DNA of 8,661 nucleotides, taken from the NCBI GenBank assembly GCA_021791235.1, contig JAJYXA010000103.1, positions 1 to 8,661 on the forward strand, in the 5' to 3' direction. Both the position numbers and the translations under genes were made by a program. Source of the stretch: Pseudomonadota bacterium (GTDB lineage: Bacteria; Pseudomonadota; Gammaproteobacteria; Burkholderiales; Thiobacillaceae). A model generated the notes under the pieces. The model saw nothing but the letters and a program-made list of their open reading frames with translations, was not told the origin of the DNA and searched no databases. Shown here in pieces: positions 1 to 6,653 of the stretch (position 1 is its first letter; each line of letters begins with the position of its first letter).

Positions 1-1752
1 GAAGAAGGTGCCGCGCGCCGAATCCTGGCCCGACACCCGCACGTTGTGGCCGGCGTCGAGCAGGCTGGCGTAGGCCAGGTTCTCGGCGTAGCCCCAGTCC
101 ACCGGCAACTCGCCCGCGCGCATCCTGCGGCGGTCGTCGAGCACCTTCTGCACCCGCGAGTGAAGTTCGATTTCGTGCTGCAGGGTGGTGATGCGCTCGC
201 CCAGAAAATCCAGCCGCCTGGCCGGCACCGCGGTCGGCACCTCGCTGACCGGACTGCCCTTGAAGCGGCTCCAGTCGGTGCCGAAGGTCTGCTTGAAGTC
301 GGACAGCGCGGGCTGGCTCAACAACTCGCCGTGCTCCAGCCGCTCGCGGCAGACGTCGACCAGGTCGTCGGCCTGCGCCTGGGTCAGCACGCCCTCGTCG
401 ACCAGCCGCTGCGCATACAGCGTGCGCGTGCCGGGATGCGCCTGAATGCGGCGATACATCAGCGGCTGGGTGGCGAGCGGCTCGTCCTGCTCGTTGTGGC
501 CGTGGCGGCGATAGCATACCAGGTCGACGAAGACGTTCTTGTGGAAGGTATAGCGGAAATCGACCGCCGTCTGCACCGCGAACGCCACCGCTTCGGGATC
601 GTCGCCGTTGACGTGCAGCACCGGCGCCTCGACCATCTTGGCGACGTCGGTGCAGTACAGCGTCGAGCGCACGTCGCGCGGGTCGGAGGTGGTGAAGCCG
701 ATCTGGTTGTTGATGACGATGTGGATCGCGCCGCCGTTCCTGAAACCGCGCGTCTGCGACATGTTGAGGCTTTCCATCACCACGCCCTGCCCCGACAGCG
801 CGGCGTCGCCGTGTAGGATCACCGGCACCACCTCGTAGCCGAGGACGTCGCCGCGCCGGTCCTGGCGCGCGCGCACCGAGCCGCGCACCACCGGGTGCAC
901 GATTTCGAGATGCGAGGGATTGAACGCCAGCGCCAGGTGCACCGGGCCGTGCGGCGTCGAGATGTCGGTGGAAAAGCCCTGGTGATATTTGACGTCGCCC
1001 GACAGCGGAGAATCCGGATAGCCATTGGGCGGTTCTTCGTACAGGGTCTCGATCGAGCACCCCATGATGTTGACCAGCACGTTGATGCGTCCGCGATGCG
1101 CCATGCCCATCACGATTTCCCTGGCGCCGTGGCGCGCGCAGCGCGCGATCACCTGATCGAGCAGCGGAATCAGGCTCTCGCCGCCTTCCAGCGAAAAGCG
1201 TTTCTGCCCGACGTGGCGCGTGTGCAGGAATTTCTCCAGCGTCTCGGCGTCGGTCAGCCGCTTCAGCAACCGCTTCTTCAGGTCCAGCGCGACGCCGAAT
1301 CGTCCCTGCGCCGATTCGATGCGCGCCTGCAGCCAGCGTTTGCGCGCCACATCGGTGATGTGCATGTACTCGACGCCGACGTGGCCGCAATATGCGCTGT
1401 TCAGGCGCCGCAGGATGTCGGCCAGGGTGCTGCGATCCACCCCGAACAGCGAGCCGGTCTCGAATTCGCGCGTGAGGTCGGCCTCGGTCAGGCCGTAGTG
1501 CGCGGGATCGAGTTCGGGGGTCGGCGGCGGTTCGAAGCGTCGCAAGGGGTCGAGGTCCGCCTGCCGCACTCCCAGGTAGCGATAGGCATTGATCAGCTGC
1601 AGCACCGCGACCTGTGTCGCATCCGAGCCGGCAGATGCGCCCGGCAGCGGCTGCGCCAGCCAGGGCGCCAGCGCGTCGTCGCCGAACTGCTCCAGATAGG
1701 CCGCGTTGCCGGCATACAGCGGGGACGTCAGATGCCAGTCGGGCGCGCTCAT
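1..1752 (-). CDS. sucA: 2-oxoglutarate dehydrogenase E1 component (sucA/odhA), 3' end outside the window
   Basis: This is the thiamine-diphosphate-dependent E1 subunit of the cytoplasmic 2-oxoglutarate dehydrogenase complex, which decarboxylates 2-oxoglutarate and succinylates the lipoyl group of E2. The window holds the first 584 codons and the frame runs open off the edge; E. coli SucA has about 930 residues, so roughly 350 are missing. Family signatures are VLQLINAYR near residue 50, GMAHRGRINVLVN (His219), a ThDP-binding block from HGDAALSGQG (His314-Asp316) to INNQIGFTT (Asn348-Asn349), and CYRRHGHNE further on. The fragment ends at a typical SGQDSARGTFF. The ATG at 1752 is chosen because it lies 12 bp after the gltA stop, which is itself an in-frame stop for this gene. 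No strong ribosome binding site is visible. The N-terminus is about 40 residues shorter than in E. coli. The identity is secure. Confidence 0.96.
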   Translation of the reverse strand, partial: MSAPDWHLTSPLYAGNAAYLEQFGDDALAPWLAQPLPGASAGSDATQVAVLQLINAYRYLGVRQADLDPLRRFEPPPTPELDPAHYGLTEADLTREFETGSLFGVDRSTLADILRRLNSAYCGHVGVEYMHITDVARKRWLQARIESAQGRFGVALDLKKRLLKRLTDAETLEKFLHTRHVGQKRFSLEGGESLIPLLDQVIARCARHGAREIVMGMAHRGRINVLVNIMGCSIETLYEEPPNGYPDSPLSGDVKYHQGFSTDISTPHGPVHLALAFNPSHLEIVHPVVRGSVRARQDRRGDVLGYEVVPVILHGDAALSGQGVVMESLNMSQTRGFRNGGAIHIVINNQIGFTTSDPRDVRSTLYCTDVAKMVEAPVLHVNGDDPEAVAFAVQTAVDFRYTFHKNVFVDLVCYRRHGHNEQDEPLATQPLMYRRIQAHPGTRTLYAQRLVDEGVLTQAQADDLVDVCRERLEHGELLSQPALSDFKQTFGTDWSRFKGSPVSEVPTAVPARRLDFLGERITTLQHEIELHSRVQKVLDDRRRMRAGELPVDWGYAENLAYASLLDAGHNVRVSGQDSARGTFF

Positions 1753-1764
1753 GAGGGGCGGTGC

Positions 1765-3060
1765 TCAGGCCCCGCGCTGGTCCAGCGGCACGAATTCGCG
1801 CCGTGCCGCGCCGGTGTAGAGCTGGCGCGGGCGGCCGATCTTGTGCGCGGGGTCGGACAGCATTTCGTGCCACTGCGCCACCCAGCCGGCGGTGCGCGCC
1901 ATGGCGAACAGCGCGGTGAACATGCTGGTGGGGATGCCCATGGCGCGGAAGATGATGCCGGAATAGAAGTCGACGTTGGGATAGAGCTTCTTCGAAATAA
2001 AGTACTCGTCCTCCAGCGCGATGCGTTCGAGTTCGAGCGCGATCCTGAACTGCGGGTCGTCGCGCAGGTCGAGTTCGTCCAGCACCTCGTAGCAAGTCTG
2101 GCGGATGATCGCGGCGCGCGGGTCCATGTTCTTGTAGATGCGGTGGCCGAATCCCATCAGGCGGAACGGGTCGGACTTGTCCTTGGCGCGCTTGATGAAC
2201 CCGGGAATCTTGGAAACGTCGTCCATCTCTTCCAGCATTCTCAGCACCGCCTCGTTGGCGCCGCCATGCAGCGGTCCCCACAGCGAGGCCATGCCGCTGG
2301 CGATGCAGGCATAGGGATTGGCGCCGCTGGAGCCGGCCAGGCGCACGGTCGAGGTCGAGGCATTCTGCTCGTGGTCGGCATGCAGGATGAAAATGCGGTC
2401 GAGCGCGCGCGCCAGCACCGGATTCGGCTCATAGGGCTCGCACGGGCTGGAGAACATCATGTGCATGAAGTTCTCTGCATACGACAGCCGGTTCTGCGGA
2501 TAGACGAAGGGCTGGCCCTCGTTGAACTTGTAGGCCCAGGCCGCCACCGTCGGCACCTTGGCGATCAGCCGGTGGGCGACGATCTCGCGGTGCTCGGGAT
2601 TGAAGTTGTCCAGCCCGCGATGGTAGAAGGCCGACATCGCGCCGGTCACGCCGATCATCACCGCCATCGGGTGCGCGCTGCGGCGGAAGCCGCGGAACAC
2701 GTTTTCCATCTGGTCGTGCAGCAGGGTGTGGTGGCGGATCGACCGCTCGAATGCCTGCTTCTGCCCGGCCGTCGGCAGTTCGCCGTGGAGCAGCAGGTAG
2801 CTGACTTCCATGAAGTCCGACTGGTAGGCCAGCTGGTCGATCGGATAGCCGCGGTAATACAGCAGGCCCTCGTCGCCGTCGATGTAGGTGATGGCCGAGG
2901 TACAGCTGGAGGTGGCGGTAAAGCCCGGGTCATGGGTGAAATAGCCGTGCGCGCCGAGCGCGCGGATGTCGATCACCGGCTTGCCGTAGGTGCCCTCTTC
3001 GATCGGCAGTTCGATCGGGGGGCTGCCGTCGCTGAACGTGAGGGTGACGGTTTTTTTCAT
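1765..3060 (-). CDS. gltA: Citrate synthase, type II (gltA)
   Basis: Citrate synthase condenses oxaloacetate with acetyl-CoA to give citrate, the entry step of the TCA cycle. The 431-residue protein matches the hexameric gamma/beta-proteobacterial type (E. coli 427). Visible active-site residues are His265 in [10 protein letters not shown], His306 in [14 protein letters not shown] and Asp364 in PNVDFYSGI; the oxaloacetate-binding [10 protein letters not shown] block is at 227-236. The N-terminal beta domain ([16 protein letters not shown]) and the [10 protein letters not shown] motif at 69-79 are also typical. The start ATG overlaps the sdhE stop by 4 bp (ATGA), implying translational coupling, and a GAGAAG-like ribosome binding site lies 5 nt upstream. 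sucA follows after 12 bp. The hexameric type is often allosterically inhibited by NADH; that property is inferred from family membership. All catalytic residues are present. Confidence 0.98.
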   Translation of the reverse strand: MKKTVTLTFSDGSPPIELPIEEGTYGKPVIDIRALGAHGYFTHDPGFTATSSCTSAITYIDGDEGLLYYRGYPIDQLAYQSDFMEVSYLLLHGELPTAGQKQAFERSIRHHTLLHDQMENVFRGFRRSAHPMAVMIGVTGAMSAFYHRGLDNFNPEHREIVAHRLIAKVPTVAAWAYKFNEGQPFVYPQNRLSYAENFMHMMFSSPCEPYEPNPVLARALDRIFILHADHEQNASTSTVRLAGSSGANPYACIASGMASLWGPLHGGANEAVLRMLEEMDDVSKIPGFIKRAKDKSDPFRLMGFGHRIYKNMDPRAAIIRQTCYEVLDELDLRDDPQFRIALELERIALEDEYFISKKLYPNVDFYSGIIFRAMGIPTSMFTALFAMARTAGWVAQWHEMLSDPAHKIGRPRQLYTGAARREFVPLDQRGA

Positions 3061-3296
3061 GTTGCTTCTCGAAAATGTTGCAGGCGTTGAATGAGCGCTG
3101 CGAGGTCGGCATCGTCAACCGGCGTCCGTCCTTGCAGCCTGTCCACAATCTCCATGTCCGACAGGGCCAGCAGCCGCTCCAGCGCGGCCGTCTCGCAAGG
3201 CTGAAGTGTAGCGCGGTGCGCGCCCCAAAAGCCACCCAGCCAGAGATCGAGTTCGAGCAATCCGCGCCGGCAGCGCCAGCCTAAAGAATCAGACAC
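3057..3296 (-). CDS. sdhE: SdhE, FAD assembly factor for succinate dehydrogenase
   Basis: This 79-residue protein belongs to the SdhE/YgfY/Sdh5 family, small soluble proteins that promote covalent attachment of FAD to SdhA. The diagnostic RGxxE motif is present as CRRGLLELD (Arg11, Gly12, Glu15). A helical remainder follows, with [13 protein letters not shown] and a C-terminal helix ending HFREAT. E. coli SdhE has 88 residues. The chosen start is GTG at 3296, which overlaps the end of sdhB by 8 bp; no better start places the RGxxE motif at the usual distance from the N-terminus. The gene lies directly between sdhB and gltA, with 3' overlap into the gltA start codon, and this neighbourhood strongly supports the call. 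The sequence is weakly conserved outside the motif, as is normal for the family. Confidence 0.9.
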   Translation of the reverse strand: MSDSLGWRCRRGLLELDLWLGGFWGAHRATLQPCETAALERLLALSDMEIVDRLQGRTPVDDADLAALIQRLQHFREAT

Positions 3297-3984
3297 GGCG
3301 CTTCACCAGCAGCGATTTGATGCGCCCGATCGCCGCCGTCGGGTTCAGTCCCTTGGGGCAGGCGTCGACGCAGTTCATGATGCCGCGGCAGCGATACAGC
3401 CGGTACGGGTCTTCCAGATTGTCGAGCCGGGCGGCGGTTGCCTCGTCGCGCGAATCGGCGATAAAGCGGTACGCCTGCAACAGCCCTGCCGGGCCAACGA
3501 AGGTCTCCGGATTCCACCAGAACGACGGGCACGAGGTGGTGCAGCAGGCGCACAGGATGCACTCGTAGGCGCCGTCGAGCAGTGCGCGGTCGTCCGGACT
3601 CTGCGGGCGCTCGACCTCCGGTTCGGGCTCGTCGTTGATCAGCCAGGGCTTGATCGACCGGTATTGCTTGAAGAACGGCTCCATGTCGACGATCAGGTCG
3701 CGGATCACCGGCAGCCCCGGCAGCGGCCGCACCTCGATCGGCTGCTTCAGTTCGGAGAGCGGCGTGATGCACGCCAGCCGGTTGCGGCCGTTCACGTTCA
3801 CCGCGTCCGACCCGCACACGCCCTCGCGGCAGGACCGGCGCAGCGAGAGCGTCTCGTCCTGCGCCTTGATCGCCAGCAGCGCGTCGAGCAGCATCTTGCC
3901 GGCGGGTTCGATGTCGAGCTCGACGTCCTGCATGTGGGGTTCTTCGCCGGATTCGGGGTGGTAGCGGTAGAGGCGGAATTTCAT
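3289..3984 (-). CDS. sdhB: Succinate dehydrogenase iron-sulfur subunit (sdhB)
   Basis: SdhB carries electrons from the SdhA flavin to the membrane quinone site through three iron-sulfur clusters. The 231-residue protein (E. coli 238) has an N-terminal ferredoxin-like domain binding [2Fe-2S] through Cys52, Cys57, Asp60 and Cys72. Asp60 stands where many homologues have Cys; E. coli SdhB also has Asp there, so it is not a defect. The C-terminal domain has CILCACCTTSCPSFWWNP, with Cys142, 145 and 148 for [4Fe-4S] and Cys152 for [3Fe-4S], and CRGIMNCVDACPKG, with Cys199, 205 and 209 completing the clusters. The ATG at 3984 gives the conserved MKFRLYRYHP start and has a strong GGAGG five bases upstream. 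The frame remains open for 24 codons upstream, but those codons are repeat sequence. The gene is separated from sdhA by the insertion at 4003-4548. Confidence 0.97.
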   Translation of the reverse strand: MKFRLYRYHPESGEEPHMQDVELDIEPAGKMLLDALLAIKAQDETLSLRRSCREGVCGSDAVNVNGRNRLACITPLSELKQPIEVRPLPGLPVIRDLIVDMEPFFKQYRSIKPWLINDEPEPEVERPQSPDDRALLDGAYECILCACCTTSCPSFWWNPETFVGPAGLLQAYRFIADSRDEATAARLDNLEDPYRLYRCRGIMNCVDACPKGLNPTAAIGRIKSLLVKRRV

Positions 3985-3989
3985 ATGGG

Positions 3990-3994
3990 CCTCC
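3990..3994 (-). promoter_or_regulatory. Ribosome binding site of sdhB (GGAGG)
   Basis: A perfect GGAGG on the minus strand, 5 nt before the ATG at 3984, decides the sdhB start against the longer upstream open frame. It also marks the inner limit of the insertion: repeat A begins 8 bp beyond it, so the element left the sdhB translation signal intact. Most other genes of this operon lack so clear a site and instead overlap their neighbours. Confidence 0.85.
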
Positions 3995-4002
3995 ACACGT
4001 CC

Positions 4003-4035
4003 GTCATTGCGAGGCGCAGCCGAAGCAATCCAGAA
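4003..4035 (+). repeat. Palindromic repeat copy A
   Basis: This 33-bp copy begins GTCATTGCGAGG and ends GCAATCCAGAA. It is identical to copy C over all 33 bp, and the identity includes two further C residues on its outer side. Within it, ATTGC pairs with GCAAT and an inner GGC pairs with GCC around a GCA loop, giving a REP-like imperfect hairpin. It faces copy B, inverted, 88 bp away. Similar GTCATTGCGAG repeats are, from memory, common in many proteobacterial genomes. Confidence 0.9.
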
Positions 4036-4067
4036 CACCGTACGCCAAGTGAACAATGGCTTGAACA

Positions 4068-4098
4068 GTCAATGCGAGGTAATGAGGGCCACAATGAC
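4068..4098. repeat. Possible degenerate repeat remnant inside the A/B unit
   Basis: A 31-bp stretch starts GTCAATGCGAGG, 11 of 12 bases like the outer end of the repeat, and ends CAATGAC, the reverse complement of the same outer end. Its length equals that of copy B, but its interior does not match. It may be a decayed or recombined copy. The match is short, so chance is possible. Confidence 0.3.
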
Positions 4099-4123
4099 GT
4101 ATAGGCCGTCAACTCCGCCCGCA

Positions 4124-4154
4124 TTCTGGATTGCTTCGCGTTGCTCGCAATGAC
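4124..4154 (-). repeat. Palindromic repeat copy B
   Basis: This 31-bp minus-strand copy has the same GTCATTGCGAG start and GAAGCAATCCAGAA end as A and C. Its centre differs: GC-AAC-GC replaces GGC-GCA-GCC. The change keeps the potential to form an inner stem, which suggests that the hairpin structure is maintained. It is paired with A across 88 bp and lies back to back with C across 10 bp. Confidence 0.85.
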
Positions 4155-4164
4155 CAAGTGGGCC

Positions 4165-4197
4165 GTCATTGCGAGGCGCAGCCGAAGCAATCCAGAA
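4165..4197 (+). repeat. Palindromic repeat copy C
   Basis: This 33-bp copy is identical to A. Its inner end lies 9 bp beyond the stop codon of the GIY-YIG gene (stop codon at 4209-4207), and it faces copy D, its inverted partner, on the other side of that gene. Confidence 0.9.
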
Positions 4198-4206
4198 TTA
4201 CGTACG

Positions 4207-4512
4207 CTAGCCAAGAATGTCGTCATATAGATCACGCCAGCCAGGATTCATCGATTCGATCAAAATGAGCTTATTGGCCCGTGAGCCGCCCTTGATCTGC
4301 TTTTCTCGCGCAATGGCAGCCGTCATCTCATCCGCAAGTTCGTAATAGACCAGCATGTGCACTGAATACTTCTGTGTGAATCCCTCAGCCAAGTTGTTTC
4401 TGTGCTGCCACACCCGTTTCGTCAGATCCGATGTCACGCCGGTATAAAGCGTTCCATTTCGCTTGCTGGCGAGGATGTAGACGGCGGGCTGCTTAGGCGA
4501 ATTCATCCGCAT
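4207..4512 (-). CDS. Small GIY-YIG domain nuclease, repeat-associated
   Basis: The 101-residue protein is a single GIY-YIG nuclease domain of the YhbQ/UPF0213-like type (COG2827), without a DNA-binding partner domain. The split signature is VYI at 11-13 and YTG at 23-25. Other expected catalytic residues are Arg33 in TKRVWQH, His37 and the metal-binding Glu70 in AIAREKQIKGG. The C-terminus IESMNPGWRDLYDDI is characteristic of the family. The start may be Met1 (4512) or Met3 (4506); the ribosome binding site is weak, and upstream sequence is immediately repeat D. The gene lies in the sdh transcription direction, between sdhA and sdhB, and would be co-transcribed. Its GC content looks close to half, against a clearly GC-rich background, suggesting transfer. 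Family membership is sure. The biological role is unknown; processing or spreading the flanking palindromes is a hypothesis. Confidence 0.9.
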   Translation of the reverse strand: MRMNSPKQPAVYILASKRNGTLYTGVTSDLTKRVWQHRNNLAEGFTQKYSVHMLVYYELADEMTAAIAREKQIKGGSRANKLILIESMNPGWRDLYDDILG

Positions 4513-4516
4513 GCAC

Positions 4517-4548
4517 TCTGGATTGCTTCGGCTTCGCCTCGCAATGAC
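4517..4548 (-). repeat. Palindromic repeat copy D
   Basis: This 32-bp minus-strand copy differs from A and C at one position, the central loop (GGC-GAA-GCC instead of GGC-GCA-GCC), so the stem is conserved. Its inner end is 4 bp from the first ATG of the GIY-YIG gene, and its outer end is 9 bp from the sdhA stop codon. It may supply part of the 5' untranslated region of the nuclease message. Confidence 0.9.
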
Positions 4549-4557
4549 ACGCGATCA

Positions 4558-6312
4558 TCAATACACCCGCTCCTTCGGCCGGATCAACTCCACTGTCAGC
4601 GGCTTCAGCCGCACCGGCTTGGCATCCACCTGATCCCCCTCGCGCGAATACAGCGTGTGCTTCAGCCAGTGTTCATCGTCGCGCGCAGGAAAATCCTCCC
4701 GCGTGTGCGCGCCGCGGCTCTCGGTGCGATTCAGCGCCGACACCAGCGTCGCCCGCGCCACGCCCATCAGGTTCTCCAGTTCCAGCGCCTCGATGCGCGC
4801 GGTGTTGAACACGCGGCTGGTGTCCGCAAGGCCGGCATGAGCCAAACGGTCTTCCAGCGCGTCCAGTTTTTCCAGCCCCGCGCTCAATACCGCCTCGGTG
4901 CGGAATACGCCGGCGTGCGCCTGCATCATGCGCCTAAGATCATCGGTGATGGCCGCCACGCGTTCGCTGCCGGGGCGATCCCAGCGCGCGAGCCGCGCTT
5001 GGCTGGCTTCGGCCGCATGCTCCGGCAGCGGGCGCGGATAGGGGTTGTCGCGCAGGTATTCCCGCATGTGACGGCCGGCGGCGCGGCCGAACACGACCAG
5101 GTCGAGCAGCGAGTTGCCGCCCAGGCGATTGGCGCCGTGCACCGAGACGCAGGCGCATTCGCCGACGGCATACAGGCCGGGCACCGGCTCCTCGGGGCCG
5201 AAGCGCGCGGGTGCGACGACCTGGCCGTGCAGGTTGGTGGGGATGCCGCCCATCATGTAGTGCGCGGTGGGGGCGACCGGAATCGGCGCCTGCACCGGAT
5301 CGACGCCGGCGAAGCGGATCGACAGGTCGCGGATGCCCGGCAGCTTTTCCGCAATGGTTTTCTCGCCCAGGTGGTCGAGCTTGAGGTCAACGTAATCGCC
5401 GCGCGGTCCGCAGCCGCGGCCCTCGGCGATTTCGAGGGCGATGGCGCGTGTCACCACGTCGCGTCCGGCCAGATCCTTCGCATGCGGCGCGTAGCGCTCC
5501 ATGAAGCGCTCGCCGTTCTTGTTCAGCAGATAGCCGCCCTCGCCGCGCGCGCCCTCGGTGATGAGGCAGCCGACGCCGGCAATCCCGGTGGGGTGGAACT
5601 GCCAGAACTCCATGTCCTGCAGCGGCAGCCCGGCGCGCAGCACCATGCCGAGGCCGTCGCCGGTGTTGATCATGGCATTGCTGCTGTTGCCGAACACGCG
5701 CCCGGCTCCGCCGGTGGCGAAGAGCGTCGCACGCGCCTCGATCAGGAGCGGCTCGCCGGTCTCGATGCTGATGGCGGTGATGCCGAGGCAATAGCCGTCG
5801 GCGTCGCGCAGCAGGTCGAGTGCGAAGTATTCGTCGAAGAACTGGGTGCGGTGGGCGATGTTCTGCTGGTACAGCGTGTGAAGCAGCGCATGGCCGGTGC
5901 GGTCGGCGGCGGCGCAGGTGCGGGTGGCTTGTTCGCCGCCGAAGTTTTTCGACTGGCCACCGAAGGGGCGCTGGTAGATCTTGCCGTTCTCCAGCCGCGA
6001 GAACGGCAGGCCCATGTGTTCCAGCTCGTAGACCGCGCTGGCCGCCTCGCGGCACATGAACTCGATCGCGTCCTGGTCACCCAGCCAGTCGCCGCCCTTG
6101 ACCGTGTCGTACATGTGCCATTCCCAGCGGTCGTCGTCGACGTTGGCGAGCGCGGCGGTGATGCCGCCCTGCGCCGACACGGTATGCGAACGCGTGGGAA
6201 ATACCTTGGACACCACCGCGACCTTGTAGTCGGAGCGCGCGAGCTGCAAGGCGGCGCGCAGGCCCGCACCGCCGCCGCCGATGATGAGCGCGTCGAAGCG
6301 GCGCGTGTTCAC
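4558..6312 (-). CDS. sdhA: Succinate dehydrogenase flavoprotein subunit (sdhA)
   Basis: SdhA is the catalytic subunit of respiratory complex II and oxidises succinate to fumarate with covalently bound FAD. The 584-residue protein (E. coli 588) begins with the dinucleotide-binding [14 protein letters not shown] (glycines 12-15). The flavin-linking His43 lies in [10 protein letters not shown]. Substrate-site residues are visible as His240 in QFHPTG, Arg284 and Arg289 in AGRDVVTRA, and His351 in TAHYMMGG. The FAD-contact block [20 protein letters not shown] spans 391-410. The C-terminal domain ends at the usual [10 protein letters not shown]. The start is GTG at 6312, overlapping the sdhD stop by 4 bp (GTGA). 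This places the FAD motif at the normal distance from the N-terminus, whereas the open frame extending further upstream is a shadow of sdhD. Flavinylation presumably depends on SdhE downstream. Confidence 0.97.
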   Translation of the reverse strand: MNTRRFDALIIGGGGAGLRAALQLARSDYKVAVVSKVFPTRSHTVSAQGGITAALANVDDDRWEWHMYDTVKGGDWLGDQDAIEFMCREAASAVYELEHMGLPFSRLENGKIYQRPFGGQSKNFGGEQATRTCAAADRTGHALLHTLYQQNIAHRTQFFDEYFALDLLRDADGYCLGITAISIETGEPLLIEARATLFATGGAGRVFGNSSNAMINTGDGLGMVLRAGLPLQDMEFWQFHPTGIAGVGCLITEGARGEGGYLLNKNGERFMERYAPHAKDLAGRDVVTRAIALEIAEGRGCGPRGDYVDLKLDHLGEKTIAEKLPGIRDLSIRFAGVDPVQAPIPVAPTAHYMMGGIPTNLHGQVVAPARFGPEEPVPGLYAVGECACVSVHGANRLGGNSLLDLVVFGRAAGRHMREYLRDNPYPRPLPEHAAEASQARLARWDRPGSERVAAITDDLRRMMQAHAGVFRTEAVLSAGLEKLDALEDRLAHAGLADTSRVFNTARIEALELENLMGVARATLVSALNRTESRGAHTREDFPARDDEHWLKHTLYSREGDQVDAKPVRLKPLTVELIRPKERVY

Positions 6313-6653
6313 GCCGCGCGCCACAAGGTGGCGGCGAGCCACGCCACGCTGCCCGCCAGGGTGACGATCACCGCCAGATACAGCGTCAGCCGCAGACCCG
6401 TGGAATGGACGTAGTCCATGAAGATGTCGCGCATCCCCACCCAGGCGTGCAGCGCCAGCGCCGTAGCCGTCAGCAGCATCAGAACGCGCGGCCACAGCGG
6501 CGCGAACAGCGCCTGCCAGCCGGCAAAATCAAGCGGCAGGGCGGCCAGGAAATAAATGGCCAACCCGGGCAAGACCAGCGCCAGCACCAGCGCCGTGGCG
6601 CGCTGCAGCAGCCAGGTGCCGGTGCCGGTGTGCGAGCCGGTGGCGGACTTCAT
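6309..6653 (-). CDS. sdhD: Succinate dehydrogenase membrane anchor subunit (sdhD)
   Basis: SdhD is one of two membrane subunits that anchor SdhA/SdhB, bind heme b and form the ubiquinone site. The 114-residue protein (E. coli 115) has three hydrophobic helices at about 16-39, 53-75 and 89-111. The conserved stretch [14 protein letters not shown] holds His69 (equivalent to E. coli His71, near the heme) and Asp80-Tyr81 (equivalent to the quinone-site Asp82-Tyr83). The ATG at 6653 overlaps the sdhC stop as ATGA, and the 3' end overlaps the sdhA GTG start in the same way, which supports coupled translation of the anchor and flavoprotein. The N-terminus matches the short SdhD form and needs no signal peptide. 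Confidence 0.93.
   Translation of the reverse strand: MKSATGSHTGTGTWLLQRATALVLALVLPGLAIYFLAALPLDFAGWQALFAPLWPRVLMLLTATALALHAWVGMRDIFMDYVHSTGLRLTLYLAVIVTLAGSVAWLAATLWRAA

Larger units (their letters stand above)
4003..4154. mobile_element. MITE/REPIN-like unit formed by repeats A and B, no gene
   Basis: Two copies of the palindromic repeat in inverted, inward-facing orientation enclose 88 bp with no convincing reading frame. The inner border next to A shares CGTACGC and then CCAAG and AATG with the border next to C. The 15 bp inside B (CCGCCCGCATTCTGG) match 12 of 15 bp inside D (CCGCATGCACTCTGG). The A/B unit therefore looks like a shortened relative of the C/D unit that has lost the nuclease gene. 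No convincing target duplication is visible. That it is mobile is inference from its structure. Confidence 0.55.
4124..4197. repeat. Back-to-back inverted pair B/C, long potential hairpin
   Basis: Copies B and C are divergent with only 10 bp between them, so they form an imperfect inverted repeat with arms of about 31-33 bp. In the sdh transcript this could fold into one long stem-loop downstream of the nuclease gene and upstream of sdhB. No run of T follows it on the minus strand, so it is not a typical intrinsic terminator. It could still affect RNA stability. Confidence 0.6.
4165..4548. mobile_element. Compact element: GIY-YIG nuclease gene bracketed by inverted repeats C and D
   Basis: Repeats C and D are inverted, match in 31 of 32 positions, and bracket a single 101-codon gene with only 9 bp on its 3' side and 4 bp on its 5' side. 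The whole unit is 384 bp. Layout and repeat orientation resemble terminal inverted repeats, or the REP sequences that flank RAYT transposase genes. Base composition inside is visibly lower in GC than in the sdh genes around it. The unit begins 9 bp after the sdhA stop codon. I infer a mobile or once-mobile unit in which the nuclease and the palindromes belong together; no excision, target duplication or empty site is visible here. Confidence 0.6.

Noticed and set aside
895..3090. A 731-codon plus-strand open frame
   Set aside because: It is antisense to sucA and gltA, rich in Arg, His, Ala and Val with no domain signature, and is explained by the third-position GC of the true minus-strand genes.
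3802..3810. Loss of a [2Fe-2S] cysteine in SdhB (Asp60)
   Set aside because: E. coli SdhB has Asp at the same place, so this is a normal variant.
3985..4056. A 24-codon N-terminal extension of sdhB
   Set aside because: The extra codons translate repeat A. The strong GGAGG and the conserved MKFRLYRYHP start support 3984.
3981..4235. An 84-codon minus-strand frame across repeats A, B and C
   Set aside because: Its residues come from repeat translation (SGLLRLRLAMT appears twice), and it overlaps the sdhB start region and the nuclease 3' end.
4003..4548. CRISPR array
   Set aside because: The four copies alternate in orientation and have unequal spacings of 88, 10 and 319 bp, unlike direct repeats with uniform spacers.
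3994..4556. Target-site duplication CGTGT flanking the whole insertion
   Set aside because: A CGTGT occurs on both sides on the minus strand, but one copy overlaps the repeat end and the other lies 5 bp away. The match is short and not symmetric.
4402..6414. A 670-codon plus-strand open frame
   Set aside because: It is antisense to sdhA and part of the GIY-YIG gene, and its composition is that of a GC-rich shadow frame.
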